A stretch of 64,000 bases of DNA from Teratosphaeria epicoccoides (GCA_021401465.1 JADDMT010000029.1:124001-188000), one strand, 5' to 3'. Positions 11,134 through 23,705 are shown, counted from the first letter of the stretch. The notes: generated by a model not told the origin, from the sequence alone. Program-made: numbers and translations.

Positions 11134-13338
11134 ATGGCGAGCCCGACAGCAGCGCCCAAACTTCAGGTCAACGCCATCATGCTCTCTACAGATCTCAATA
11201 GTCAAGGCATTTCTGCGCCTCCGTCACCACTGGCTGCGTTTGGTCTCGACGGCTCGTTCGGTTCATCGACAGCTTCTGCTCCATCGGTCGCGCCGTCAAT
11301 TGAGCAGGCATCTGATCATACGCTGTGAGTACCACGCGTGACCTTGACCTCATTGCAAGACACCGCTGACTGAGCATAGACCAAAGCAAGGTCATGCCTA
11401 CAACTCCGACACTACCGACTGCAGTCCATGGGCCAAGAAGAACCTCATGACATTGGGTAAGCCACGATCCGATCATTCATTTGGGGTATGACGAGACTGA
11501 CTCGGGTGCTAGACGGCGGCGGGGTACGGGGATATTCTTCATTGCTAATACTAAAAGAACTGGTGACCATCATACATGACCTGGAGACTGGAGAGCGGGC
11601 CAGCCGGCGCCGGCCTGAAGTACCTTTTGACTTCACTTTCGAGCATCGATCCAAAAGTTGCCACTATGACTGGGAGTTACGTCCAAGCAACGACCAGACG
11701 GCAGCGAGCGCAACGTCAGCCCGCGAATCGTCACCCAAGCCTGCAGGCGCAACGAACTCCGCAGCTCCCGATTGTGCCAGCTTCTTACTGCATCACTACT
11801 TCGATTACATAGCGGGAACCAGCACTGGTGGCCTCAGCGCTCTTATGCTATCGCGAATGCAGATGGACATCGACGCCGCATTGGCGCAGTACGATGTCGT
11901 TGGTAATGAGGTTTTCGGTCATCCTCGACCTTTCAGCGTTGGGGCATTCAGGCCCAAGTACCCAGCTACGCGTATGAAGACCGCCATTCGTAGAGTCGTG
12001 GAGACGGGAGCGCAGCGCGAGCGACGCCGCACAGATGACGAGACCAAAGAAGTGCGCCTCAGGAATGAGAACCCGGATGCCTGCCGCACGTAGGTGAACG
12101 CCACGTCGCGCCATGTGACAAAGCTGACATTCTTCTACAGCATAGCTGTCGCGCATGGAGGTCCTGCGGGCACTAGCTACCTCTTCCGCAGCTTCGATCA
12201 CCCCAGGCCACCTCGATTTGCAAGAGAAGAGCACACAGGCTCTCATTCGAACCCTGGGACAGCTCATGAGGTACCTCTCTGGAAAGTCGCACGCGCTACT
12301 TCTGCAGCTCCAGGGTACTTTTCGAAGATCCAGATCAATGGTCACGAGTTCCGAGACGGTGGAATTGGAGCGAACAACCCTGCACCACTGGCTTTTACGG
12401 AAGTGTCACAGATCCACGGCGATCGACCACCTCACCTGACGCTATCGATTGGTACAGGCGAGCCGGAGCCGAGGCAGAGAAAAGCCAGAGAAAAAGGGCT
12501 GAAACTCACGTTCAAGAAACCTTTTGGGTACTTCCTGGACTGGGTGAACATCGTTGACGTTCTCGCCCATCTCGCCACCAATGCCGAGGACAAACACAAG
12601 AAGCTAGCCGAAGACATCGAGAGACGCAATGCCTCCTGCCGGGAAGGATCGGACAGGATACACTACTACCGCTTCAACGTGCCTGGAATCTCGAGTATCA
12701 AGCTTGACAGCTGGGAACCTCGCAGGGGCGGAGCCGCGACGAAGAAGGCTATTCAGGATGCAACAGACGAGTACCTGCACCATAAGGAGACGCAAAGGAG
12801 GCTGATAGCATGCGCCACCCGACTGGTGCAGCTCCGCCGCCATCGGGCAGAGAGCGAGCGTTGGGAGCGGTATGCCCATCACGTAGTCTACCACTGTCCC
12901 GAGAGGGAGTGCCCGGCGCTTTCGTTCAAGACCCGCGGCGATCTGCGCCAACACGCTATCGACCGACACGGCTTCATCTGGAAGGTCAGCCTGGACTATG
13001 ACGGCGGGAACCCGCATTGCCGCAATGCTGCGCACGAGGCGTTCGCGTGTACGTGGCAGCATGCGGGACAGCGGACGGTCAAGATCTTCACGACAGAGGC
13101 AGAGTATCTGCAGCATCTGAGCGTCGTGCACAAGATGGGAGTCGAGCCTGTGATCAAGAACATCGGCGAGATAGAGGAGTGGATCGATCGGGGGAGGACG
13201 ACCCCGGAGGCGTTGGCTGTACAGAGGAGTGTGACTGTCACGTCGGAAGAATCGAGAGAGCAGGATGGACGGGCGGAGCGTCGACAAAAGAGTACGTTCT
13301 CGGAGGGATCGTCAGGCAATGGGTTCGTGGTCCGGTAG
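11134..13338 (+). CDS. Patatin-like phospholipase with C-terminal C2H2 zinc fingers
   Basis: Exons 11134-11324, 11380-11456, 11513-12089 and 12141-13338 join in phase to 680 aa; introns are 55, 56 and 51 nt. The patatin domain carries the glycine-rich oxyanion motif DGGGVRGYSS, which is split by intron 2. The nucleophile elbow is GTSTG with Ser193, and the catalytic Asp is Asp354 in DGGIGANNP. Such enzymes are Ser-Asp dyad acyl hydrolases acting on phospholipids or galactolipids. After a charged helical stretch at about 450-530 comes a C2H2-like finger (Cys534, Cys539, His553, His558). A second, looser Cys/His array follows, also ending in His-x4-His. Fungal patatin proteins of this type are often linked to NB-ARC and repeat domains; none is present here. 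The stop at 13336-13338 follows a low-complexity Ser/Glu/Arg tail. Substrate and role are unknown. Confidence 0.85.
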
Positions 13339-13577
13339 GGATGGGCGAGGACATGAGGAAGTCGATGGCAGCATTGTGTGGCGTCCACATGGGCGCTGTG
13401 TGGAATGCCGAATGCCTCCCCCGTTGCTAGAAACCCTAAACACCAAAAGGTATAGACGGCATTCCTGAGTCGCGCCAAAGACTCTCGGTAGATCTACAGG
13501 TTATCGATACATGTACATATAAGCACAAAGGCCGAGCTCGGGGTTTGCCAGGTGCTCTGAAAGAGCCTGGAGTCCTC

Positions 13578-13604
13578 CCCCCCCCCCCCCCCCCCCCCCC
13601 CCCC
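13578..13604. repeat. C27 mononucleotide run
   Basis: An uninterrupted run of 27 C follows CTCCT and is followed by A. Its length may be unreliable in the assembly. Confidence 0.95.
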
Positions 13605-13989
13605 ACCCTCTCCCTTTCTTCGTCGCAAACTCGCCAGACTGGCCAAGAACAGCAGGACCACGCTATCCGAGCCGAAGACGTTCGAGACCATGCTGGATTT
13701 ATCAGGGGTCCAAGAGACACGCGCACACCTTCTCTCTTGCGGCCCAGTGGTTCCTCCGGTCGACCGACTGGTGGGCCCGCCGATTCAACCGGGTTTGAGA
13801 GGAGTTGCGGCTTTCGATCAGCGGATCGATGATCCACCTTCACGGTCAAGGGCGTGATTAGGCAATCTTCACGATATCAGATCTGTCGTGAAGCAATCAG
13901 CCAGCAGCCAACTTTGTCAAGGAGGTGTCAGCCACGTTTCTCTAGAAAGGAAAGCATCAACAATCTCATGAGTCAATCGAGTGGTTGAA

Positions 13990-14156
13990 TGGTTGACATG
14001 GCTGACTGCTCCTGCACGCCGATGACTGCCGGCTGAGAGCTTGACTACTTGCTGACACGGTTGACTTGACTCATGATGCTGTTGACTGCTTGCCAGGTTT
14101 CCATCCGGACATCATGTCGTGACGCTGGCCATCAACCGGTTGACAGGATGGTTGAC
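13990..14156 (+). repeat. Cluster of seven same-strand TTGAC words
   Basis: TTGAC occurs at 13992, 14041, 14060, 14065, 14081, 14139 and 14151, mixed with GCTGAC and ATGACT variants. Spacing is irregular, so this is a degenerate repeat or motif cluster, not a clean tandem array. Confidence 0.6.
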
Positions 14157-15143
14157 TACTGGGATCACTGTGCGGGCACCTGACCTGCCTGTCCTTCAAC
14201 GAGCCTCGCTAGCAGTCCATACGCGCGCGTTAGTTGAGGGACTTCACACCGACAGCCCACATCAAAACCTTCCTTGGCGCGGCAGAAGGGTGGAATCGCC
14301 CTGGCGTCACCATCCCATACCCTCTCAAGGATCTAACCGTCTCAGTCGGCTCAACAGCCGGTCGACCCAATATTGACTGGCCGACTCCGTGACTCGGTGA
14401 ATGCCATGTCAAAATTTGACACTCCCATCAGCCTTATCCTTGTCCGTCAGAAATCTCGATTGGACAGACGTGTCAGCCGTGAGGTCGCCGCTGATTCGCG
14501 ACCAGAGTCCCACCCAAGTGAATTGAGCCTGACTGAGTGCTGAGAATTGCGACAGAGCGGGCTTCGCAAAATCGGCCACGCTGTAGACCACGGAGCTCTT
14601 ACCCAGCACGCCCATGCTCCATTCGGGCGACGTCGTCGCCGATCCGAACAAAGACGGTCAAGGCGATGACGACTTCACGGTTGATGTATGGCGACGTCAA
14701 ACCGCCGAAATCGTCGATCGGCGACTTCAAGCACCCTCGAAAAAGTCCAGAAATACAGCCGAATCGACGTAGGGATGCTGTGGAAATGTTTTTACAGCTG
14801 AAGCAGTCGTGAGTCCAGGCCATGCTGGGCTGAGACGATGTGCAGATCCGTCCGGATGAGTTGGGGGGCAGAGGTCTGCGGATATGCTCGATTGTCGCCA
14901 AGCGGCTGGTCTGTGGCCTGGCAAGAACTGGTCCCAGGCCGTAGAAGCGCTGCTGGGATGGACAGATTTGGCTGGCATTGAGATTGTGCCAGGCAGGCCA
15001 TAGACCGGAGCGGATGCTTCTGCTGCACGTGTTTTTCGAACCTGTCCATGATCGGTCGAGCTCTAGCCAAAAAGCTGAGGCGGGCAGAAGCGTCCAGTGT
15101 CGGCCATGCGGCCTCGTCGGGAGGCCTGGTTGGTACGAGCTTA

Positions 15144-16479
15144 TCATGCATCAAACTGCTTCGAAATCGCGTCACAGATCGACAAAACCTCAATCTCCTT
15201 ATTCACCTCCACCACCAACTTCTCCGGACTCCGCAAATCCGGCACCTGTTCCTCCTGACTCCACGCGCGAGTCATCACCTTGAGCAAACGACTGCTGGAT
15301 GACTGCCGCTTCACTGCAGCAGGCCACACCTGTAGTGGCGGTGGTCTCGCAGTCTCGGTGCTCCTCCCAGCACCCTCGATAGTCGTGACCATCGCCGGGC
15401 CACCGAGGGACATCATATCGAATTCGGACAACGAGTTGATGCCGTTCCAGGCCTTCGGCACGGCGTGGAGTAGGTGCGGTAGACCCGCCGCGCCGTCTGG
15501 CGGCAGGAGTCTCGCCCGTCCGTGCTTCTGGCTGTGTGTGCTGCTGCTCCAACGATCGAAAGCTGCTCGTAGCAGTGGCCGGAGTGTGACGAGCGAGCCA
15601 GCCACTATGCCTACACTCAGCTCAACGCAGGTCCAGAGGATGATGGGGCCGATTTTGTGGGTGAAGTCGCCTCCTCTACCGCTGTGGCTGTCCCATAATG
15701 CACCAAGATACGGTGTCTGTATGACTGTGGCGGTGGATCCAACCGCCGCAAAGGCTAAGATACCTTGCACGACCCTCTTCTGCTTGGCAGGGATCTGCAG
15801 GTGCCGGAGCATGAAGAACGGTAGGATCCCGATCGTCCAGTCCGCAACCACATTCAGGGCACTGAGGCCGACGAATAAGCCGACCATGACGTTCGTCGGC
15901 ACGCAATTTGCCGCCGAGGCCGGGTCGATGTCCCAAAATGAAGATATCGGCCAGCACTGGAATGCCAGTACGAAGAAGAAAGCGGCGCCGCCGACCATGT
16001 TGCCGCACATGACGATCTTCAAAATGAAGATGTGAATCCGCTCTTTGGCCATGCGTAGAAGGAATAGGCACAGCGCGACTTTGACCATGACCGAGACCAG
16101 GAAGGACAGGATTTCGTTGAAGTAAGTGAGCTGCGCCGGCCAGCTGCAGTCAGCAATCGCACCCTCAAGTCGCAACACGGCCGAAGCTGCGTTGGTAGTC
16201 AGGCTTGCGCAGCAGGTGGAGACGAACCGTGAGAGCCATGGTGGCATTGCCGTCACTCAAATCCCACATGTGCCGCCCGGCTCCAAAATGGATGCTGACC
16301 ATCTGGCATGGATACCATATCGTGAAGGCGGTCTGGGTGAGAAGCATGGCCCAGTCATCGCGAGCAAAGCGGTGCAGGATGAATTGTCGGACCCATACTC
16401 GAAGACCGACGGCAAGGCACGAGGAAGCGAAGCATACGGTGCACAGGATTTGGAGTACCAGCGGTGCGTAGGGGTCCAT
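15144..16479 (-). CDS. Fungal rhodopsin-type integral membrane protein (seven helices)
   Basis: Exon 1 is 16479-16228 and exon 2 is 16130-15144, giving 412 aa. The ATG at 16479 is followed directly by the first membrane helix, as is usual for this family. Exon 1 carries helices 1 and 2 plus the family motif FARDDWAMLL and a GAGRHMWDL loop. Exon 2 carries the remaining helices and a charged Ser/Arg-rich C-terminal tail from about residue 290 that should face the cytosol. The proteins form a large Pezizomycotina family of plasma-membrane proteins; some resemble the Pth11 group of surface-sensing receptors, but this one has no CFEM domain. The 97-nt intron is inferred: its donor GTTCGT is weak and was chosen because it restores the reading phase with the GCGCAG acceptor. 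Ligand and role are unknown. Confidence 0.75.
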
Positions 16480-18168
16480 CTTGTCGGGCGATTCATCCGG
16501 CGAGCTTGATATGCTGCAGCAGGGCCTTCGTCCATCATGTGAGGAGGGTCGGAGAGTGCTGAAAATCGACCGGTATTATCGACACATAGCTTCCAGGTCG
16601 CATCCGATGCTCTTCTGGGTAGTAGGGGTGATGTTGGAGCGCCAATGCTCCGCGCATGGCAGGTGCATGGCGACAGTCGATCCGGCCGCATACGCAGGCC
16701 CCACGTGGTGCATGGCGATGTGCCGAGGCCTGCGGAAGCCTGCCAGATGGCCGCACACGCCTCCAGACGGGTCAAGCTTGGTCGAAAACGATAGGGTCAA
16801 CCCAGTCGTTGGGCCGCAGACATCTACACACCACGTCTGGTGGCGAACTCTCGCCTGGAAGGTTCGTGTCAATGAAGCAAGGTATGCTTTGATGATGGTG
16901 CAGCCACATGCATGTTTGCCCGGTAAAACGTATATCCGTTCAGTCGTGTGGGAGGATGCGGAAAAGGTGAAGCATGCTGAGCGTGACCGCTGAAAGGACG
17001 GCGCGGCATGATGATTTCGACGGCGGAAGGCATGTAGATGAAGGAGTGCTTGTCGGGATGGCGAGCGGATCCTTGCTATCAAAGCGGCCGTCAAGCACGT
17101 GCCTGCCGAGACCGGGGGAGTCCGGATCGCTGGGGATGATGATTCGCATGTTGCATTATTCGTCACCGCCAGTCGTCACGCAGAGCGGAGTGCAAGGCGT
17201 GGGATCGGCACATCACGGCTTGTCTCGGCCCGAGTTCCCTGGAGACTACACGTGGCATGTCGACTTGTCCCTGCGTCTGAGAGGCTCTTTGGCTGCAGCG
17301 ATGAACTCAATTGGAATCGGCAGGTCATGTGCTTTACACGTGCTTTGTCGGAGGTGCTCTGGTTTGTTTTGTTGTGTGTGGTTTTTTTGATTTGATTTGA
17401 TTTGATTCGATTTGATTTGATTTGATTCGATTTGATTCGATTTGATTTGATTCGATTTGATTTGATTTGATTTGTCATGTTTTGTTTTGTTTTGCTTTGC
17501 TTTGCCTTCACACATGCATTTGATTTCATCATTATATTATATTGTTGCCACGTCTGTCAATCATGGCCGCGACTGCCGAGGGTGACGACAGTAATAACAG
17601 CAACACCAAAAGCCCAACAGAAGCAGTTCCTGAGCGGCTACAGCACACGGACACACATCACAATACACAGAAAGGTTCTTCAAGATCTACTTTGTGCCCG
17701 GATGTGTTTTTTGCAATGTGGACTATCCTCAATAGAGGCTGAATGCCAAGAGAGCGGAAGGATCCGTAGCTGATTTCGACACCAGCCACCGCACGAGCCG
17801 CAGTACCCGGCCGAGTCGAAATGACGGACTTAGCCCGTGCTCAGCCGAGAGATACGATGGCCCGCAGATCCCGATTCGGTGAGATCACGACCATTGATGG
17901 CTCATGGCTGGGATCGTCCGAGCAGTGCGGGTACAGCGGTGAAGACAGGATCAACGGAGTTGAGACGCGTGCATGTTGTTGTCACTCTGGTTTTTCCTCA
18001 AGTAGAGCAGGAAGGCTGGTGAGGCTTTCTTTGGTGACGAGAGGGATGTTGATTTGCATGTGAAACGCCGTCACCCCCAACACCATTTTGGCAGTGGATC
18101 AGACACATGCAGAACGTATGATTACATGTCCAACGCATTAGCAGCGAGGTCATAGTCCCCCCACGACC
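16480..18168. other. Intergenic with a TTTGA microsatellite
   Basis: This separates the divergent rhodopsin-like and glycine decarboxylase genes. Apart from the pentanucleotide array at 17386-17474 followed by TTTTG runs, I see only short open frames without motifs. Confidence 0.5.
17386..17474. repeat. TTTGA/TTCGA pentanucleotide microsatellite
   Basis: About 17 copies of TTTGA, five changed to TTCGA, are followed by TTTTG and TTTGC runs to about 17505. It is pure low-complexity DNA. Confidence 0.95.
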
Positions 18169-20517
18169 ATGTCCGCCTCTCGAACAGCCCTTTGCCTGCG
18201 GGCACGCTGGCCAGTGACCACACGCCCGCTCTCACCGCCGTGTGTGCAGATTCGGTGTGTGCAATCCGCGTCGACTCGAGCGTTCAGCCAGAATGTGGCC
18301 ACACCCTTCTACTCGACCCCGACGCGAAACACCGCTCCGTCGGTCCCAGATGCCGACCGTGCCTCCATCTTCGCCCCTCTCGACACCTTCCCACGGAGAC
18401 ACATTGGACCGACGGCGACATCGGCAGAGGAAATGCTCAAGGCGCTCGATCCGCCAGCCGACAGCTTGGACGAGTTTGTGAAGCAAGTGCTCCCCGCCAC
18501 CATCTTGTCGCGCAAAGACATTCAAGTCGAGGGTCCGTCGGCGGAATTGGGCCGGACGCCAGCCGGTGAGGGTGGGTACAGCGAGAGCCAGCTGTTGACC
18601 AGGCTGAAGGAGATTGCGACCGCGAACAAGGTCTACAAAAGCTACATTGGATGTGGTTATGCTGGCACGCGTGTGCCGGAGGTGATCAAGAGAAATCTGC
18701 TGGAGAACCCGGCATGGTACACCTCCTACACCCCCTACCAGCCCGAGATCAGTCAAGGTCGATTGGAGAGCCTCTTGAACTTCCAGACCATGGTCAGCGA
18801 CCTGACCGGATTGGCCATCGCGAATGCGTCCGTGTTGGACGAGCCGACCGCCGCTGCAGAGGCAATGACCCTGTCGATCAACAATTTGCCCGCGGTCAGG
18901 CAGAAGAGGGAGAAGAAGGTCTATCTGGTGTCACATCTGTGCCACCCGCAGACGATCGCGGTGCTGGCCAGCAGAGCACACGGCTTCGGCATCACAGTCC
19001 AATCGGCGGACATTCTGGCGGATGACTGCAAGGCCGTGGACGAGCTTGGCGAAGACTTGGTCGGTGTGCTCGGACAGTACCCCGATACCCTGGGGGGCAT
19101 CAACGATCTGCGCGGTCTCGCAGACAAGGTGCACAAGCTGAAGGCCACGTTTGCCGTGGGAACCGATCTCCTGGCCCTCACCCTGTTGACGCCACCTGGT
19201 GAGTTCGGTGCAGACATTGCCTTTGGCAACGCACAGCGGTTCGGCGTGCCGTTCGGCTTCGGTGGCCCACATGCAGCCTTCTTCGCGGTGAGTGACAAGC
19301 ACAAGCGGAAAATTCCTGGTCGCCTCATTGGCTTGTCGAAAGATAGACTGGGCGACCCAGCAGCACGCCTGGCTCTGCAGACGCGGGAACAGCACATCCG
19401 CCGCGAGAAGGCTACGTCGAACATTTGCACAGCTCAAGCGCTGCTGGCCAACATGAGCGCCATGTACGCCGTATACCATGGTCCGGAAGGACTGAGGAGA
19501 ATCGCCGAAAAGGTCGCGCGCATGGCACAAGTCCTCGCCACCGGGCTTGAGCAGTCTGGCTATCAAGTCCGCCAGCCGGTGGCGTTCGACACGGTCGTCG
19601 TCCAGAAGAACCAGGCAGGTCTCTTCGCCGAGAAGACCGCGACTAATGGCAAGATGAATTTCCGCGTTGTGGACGACGACCACATCGGCATCACGGTTGA
19701 CGAGACGGTCGGGAAGAAGCAAGTTGAGGAGATTCTGCGCGCATTCACGACGGATCATATTGACGTCTTGGCGTTGGCTGAGCAGACGGCCGCTGCTGCG
19801 ACGGTGCCTGAGAGCTTGCGAAGGACCAGCAAATACCTCACTCATCCCGTCTTCAACTCTCATCACTCCGAGACCGAGATTCTGAGGTACATGCATCATC
19901 TGCAATCGAAAGATTTGAGTTTGGTACACAGCATGATTCCGCTGGGAAGCTGCACAATGAAGCTGAACGCCACCACCGAGATGCTGCCCATTACCTGGCC
20001 CGAGTTCAGCAACATACACCCGTTCGTCCCGTCCGACCAGAGCAAAGGCTATGCGCAGCTCATCGCCGAGCTCGAGGGCGATTTGGCTGAACTGACCGGC
20101 TTTGCCGCCGTCTCGCTTCAGCCGAATTCGGGGGCGCAGGGTGAATTTGCCGGCCTGCGCGTCATCAGAAAGTACCTCGAACAGCAGTCGAGCACGAAGA
20201 AGCGAGACATCTGCCTCATCCCGGTCTCTGCGCACGGCACCAATCCGGCCTCGGCGGCTATGGCTGGCATGCGGGTCGTGACCATCAAATGCGACGCTGA
20301 GACAGGAAACTTGGACATGCCCGACCTGAAGGCGAAGTGCGAGAAGTACAGCTCGGAGCTCGGAGCCATCATGGTGACCTACCCGTCTACCTTTGGCGTC
20401 TTTGAGCCAGAAATCAAGGAGGTCTGCGATCTTGTGCACCAGCACGGCGGTCAGGTGTACATGGATGGCGCCAACATGAACGCACAGATTGGGCTTTGCT
20501 CGCCCGGAGAGATTGGT

Positions 20518-20555
<38 letters not shown>

Positions 20556-21403
20556 TATACCTCACGGAGGAGGCGGACCAGGCGTGGGTCCCATTGGCGT
20601 GGCATCGCACCTCGCGCCTTATCTTCCAGGCCACCCGTTAGTGCGCGGCGTAGGTGGAGAGGAGGGCAAAGCCATTGCACCCGTCTCCGGCGCGCCGTGG
20701 GGCTCTGCCTCCATCCTGCCCATCTCCTGGGCATACATCAAAATGATGGGCGCTCGTGGCCTCACACACGCCACGAAGATCACCCTTCTCAACGCCAACT
20801 ACATTCTGAGCCGTCTCCGTCCGCACTACCCCATCCTCTATACCAACTCCAACGACCGCTGCGCCCACGAGTTCATCCTCGACACCCGCAAGTTCAAGGA
20901 GACTGCCGGCATCGAGGCCATCGACATCGCTAAACGCTTGCAAGACTACGGCTTCCACGCGCCCACCATGTCCTGGCCTGTCGCGAACACCCTCATGATC
21001 GAGCCCACGGAGTCCGAATCGAAAGCCGAGCTCGACCGTTTCTGCGACGCGCTGATTGGTATTCGGAAGGAGATTGCGGAGGTGGAGAGAGGCGAGCAGC
21101 CGAGGGAGGGAAATGTTTTGAAGATGGCGCCCCACACGATGAAGGATGTCATTTCGAGCAAGGACTGGGAGAAGAGGAGCTATGGGAGGGAGACGGCGGC
21201 GTATCCGTTGGAGTGGTTGAAGGAGAAGAAATTTTGGCCGAGCGTGGCGAGATTGGATGATGCGTATGGGGATATGAATTTGTTCTGCAGGTGAGTGCCG
21301 ACGAGATTGCTGAACTGGAATCATGGACTGACAAAGGTGTAGTTGTGCCCCAGTCGAGCCTGTAGAGGGCATCACGGGCAAGGAGGCACCTATGCCTACC
21401 TAG
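18169..21403 (+). CDS. gcv2: Glycine dehydrogenase (decarboxylating), P-protein, mitochondrial
   Basis: This is the PLP-dependent P-protein of the mitochondrial glycine cleavage complex. It decarboxylates glycine and passes the aminomethyl group to the lipoyl H-protein. Exons 18169-21290 and 21343-21403 join in phase to 1060 aa. The 52-nt intron lies 20 codons before the stop and the last exon supplies SCAPVEPVEGITGKE, a family-like C-terminus. The first about 60 residues are rich in Arg, Ser and Thr with almost no acid, as expected for a mitochondrial presequence. Mature sequence begins near RASIFAPLDTFPRRHIGPT. The PLP lysine is Lys793 in NLHKTFCIPHGGGGPG. Length and order of the two homologous halves are normal for the eukaryotic enzyme. 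The opposite strand has a 567-codon open frame inside this gene, which I treat as a coding shadow. Confidence 0.97.
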
Positions 21404-21632
21404 AAATAGACGCTTCCATAACCATGGTTAAAAGCGAAGGAGGTTGAACGGGGCCTTTTGGTCACGGGAAGTGGAGGTTGCTTGAGTCCACGACTCATTT
21501 GCTTGCTGCGTTCAGAGCACGGCGTTGGAAGAGGATACTATAGAACATTCAACATGGCGCGTTGTAGCCTGCATAAGCCGTCGAGGAGTCCGCAGGGCCA
21601 CGATCTCAATACAACCACTATTGATCTTTCCA

Positions 21633-23433
21633 TCATTCCATCCCCTCCAACATACTGTATTTGCTCCCTACACCCGCCGCATATTCCTCGTCCAACCGCT
21701 CCCTTTTCGACTTTTCCACCTCCTCTTTTCCATCACCACTCCTTCCATGCAGATAATCCTCAATTGCCCACACCACCCTCTCAGCACCCAGCCTCGCGCC
21801 CTCCAGATTCCCGGCCCCGGGACCCAACTGCAAACTCGCCATCCGCCCCGTGACGAACAAGGGGATATCTTTCCCCCATTGCAGGTCATCCGTCAAGATC
21901 GGCAGTCCCTTCACCGACTCGATCGGATGCTGCTCCAGGAACGACGAGAGGAAAGGGAGGTCCTGGATGCCGCCCTGAGCGCCAGTGGCGAAGAAGACGT
22001 GGTCGAACTCCGGCATCCCTTCCACCACGGGCCTCGTCTCCACGCTCCACCGCGCCGTCTCGGCGCGGTACGCTGCAGCCGTGACGGTGGTATGCAAACA
22101 CCACTTCAGCCTCCCCGCCTTCGCCTCCCACTCGCGCAGCCGCCTGACGGAGCGGCTCGGCATGCTGCCGCCGTCCCGCGCGGCACGCACCATGTGCAGC
22201 CGCTCCTCGAACGACTCGGCGGTCCAGAACTCGGCCTTCTTCTGGTTCTGGAACTTGCCCATCCAGCCCAGATCCACATCGAACGGCTTCACTTTCAGCC
22301 GCCCGCGCAGCAGCAGGTACACGCTCGTCACGCCCGCGCGCAGGAGGTTCTCCGCCACCTGCGCGGACGTCAGGCCGCCTCCGATCACGAGCGCGGCCGT
22401 GCGCTGGCGCGCGCGGATTTTCGAGCCGAGCGAGCCGCTGAGCAGCGCGTGCGTGGCGAGGTCCATGGCGTGGTTCGCGGAGGGCAGGTTCCCGCCGAGC
22501 TGGTGCTGGAGCTGCGCGAAGGGGGCCGGGATGCAGGGGGCTCCGGCGCCGATGGAGAGCACGACGGTGCGCGCGCGGTGCGTGGCGCCGCTGGCGGTGT
22601 GGAGGGTGAAGAGGTTGGCTGGCCGGTCGGGGTGGTGGGAGTCGGGTGCGCCGTAGGAGAGGCTGGTGAGGGTGTCTTGGCGGATCAGGGTCGGGTCGTC
22701 GAGATCGTAGCGTCGCGCGCAGGCGGCGCAGAAGTCGCGGAAACAGGTGCTGGAGGGGGCGAAGTAGTCTTTCCGGTCTCGTTCGTCGACCGTCGTGACC
22801 GCTTGTGTGATTCTGGAGGGCCTTTCGTCAGCACGGTGCCTGGCTTCGCGCGCAGAGAAGACGACGCGCTCACCCCTCCTTCTTCTTCCGGCACACCCTT
22901 TTCTTCCTCTGGTGCTTGCTCAACTCCTTCCCCACACACCCGCAAATCTCCACCGCGCACGCCCTCTCTCCCAGTCCACCCTGCTCATGCACGAACGCCA
23001 GTAACGCGTCCCGATCGCCCGGATCCGGATGGAAGAACATCGGACTCCTCAGGTGCTCAATCTGCAGCTTCTCAAATAGCGCATGCCATTTGCTCATCCA
23101 TTTGTCTCCCGAAGAGTCCAGGACCAGCATCGAAGGGCGGTTTGAAGAAGTGGAGGGTCTGCCGTTGCGCTTAGGCGGCGTGGTCCGGCCACCCCAGCGT
23201 CCACGTTTCCAGCCGCGGACCGTGGTTTGGTGGCCATGGCGGTTGATCCAGTGGTAGCGGGCTTGCTCGACGTCGGTGAAGAGGGCGGAAGGGTGCTGTT
23301 CGCGCAGACGGGCGGCGACGCCGAGGCCGCAAGGGCCTGCGCCGATGATTGCGACGTCGTAGATAGGTTGATCGGGTGACAGGTGGTTTTGGGAGTGGAC
23401 GCTGTCCTTTCGTGAGGTGGTGGTGGTGGTCAT
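21633..23433 (-). CDS. FAD/NAD(P)-dependent monooxygenase-like oxidoreductase
   Basis: Exon 1 is 23433-22874 and exon 2 is 22812-21633; the 61-nt intron (GTGAGC ... GCTGACG ... CTCCAG) closes in phase to 579 aa. An N-terminal FAD-binding Rossmann motif GAGPCGLGVA lies at about residues 32-41. A second dinucleotide motif GGGLTSAQVAENLL, typical of the NADPH site in N-hydroxylating and class B flavin monooxygenases, lies near the middle. FATGAQ near the C-terminal third fits the conserved ATG motif of this fold. The sequence resembles uncharacterised fungal proteins related to SidA/lysine N6-hydroxylases, but no substrate can be inferred. Its 3' end converges on gcv2 with a gap of only 229 bp. 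It carries no signal peptide. No siderophore or natural-product genes lie next to it. Confidence 0.8.
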
Positions 23434-23705
23434 CTTGCTGTCTGCTTAAGAGGCTCGGAGCATGAGATGAATGATTATGGAACGTCAACTGCCTTCCGCG
23501 TCAGTATTGTCAAACACGATTAGACCTACCATGATGGATGTGGGCCCACGCGAACGCATTCCGTGTATCACTACCTTGATGGACGTCGATGCTGCAGGGA
23601 GCGGAGTCGTGCTGAGGGGGCCGGGACATTGATGGTACATTCAACCCGTCCCTCTACGAGCTATTTTGGGAGCTCTGGGCTCGCCGTCGTTGCTCCCTCC
23701 ACCAC

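Larger units (their letters stand above)
13339..15143. other. Intergenic with a C homopolymer and a TTGAC-rich stretch
   Basis: No supportable gene. It contains the 27-base C run at 13578-13604 and a same-strand cluster of TTGAC words at about 13990-14155. Open frames at 14599-15193 on the minus strand overlap one another and have no recognisable features. Confidence 0.5.

Noticed and set aside
18931..20634. 567-codon open frame on the minus strand
   Set aside because: It lies entirely inside the gcv2 coding sequence; base composition at third positions creates a long antisense frame, and the protein has no recognisable motif.
21525..23174. 549-codon open frame on the plus strand, rich in Arg, Pro and Glu
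   Set aside because: Antisense shadow of the flavin monooxygenase-like gene, whose FAD and NADPH motifs and intron phase are clear.
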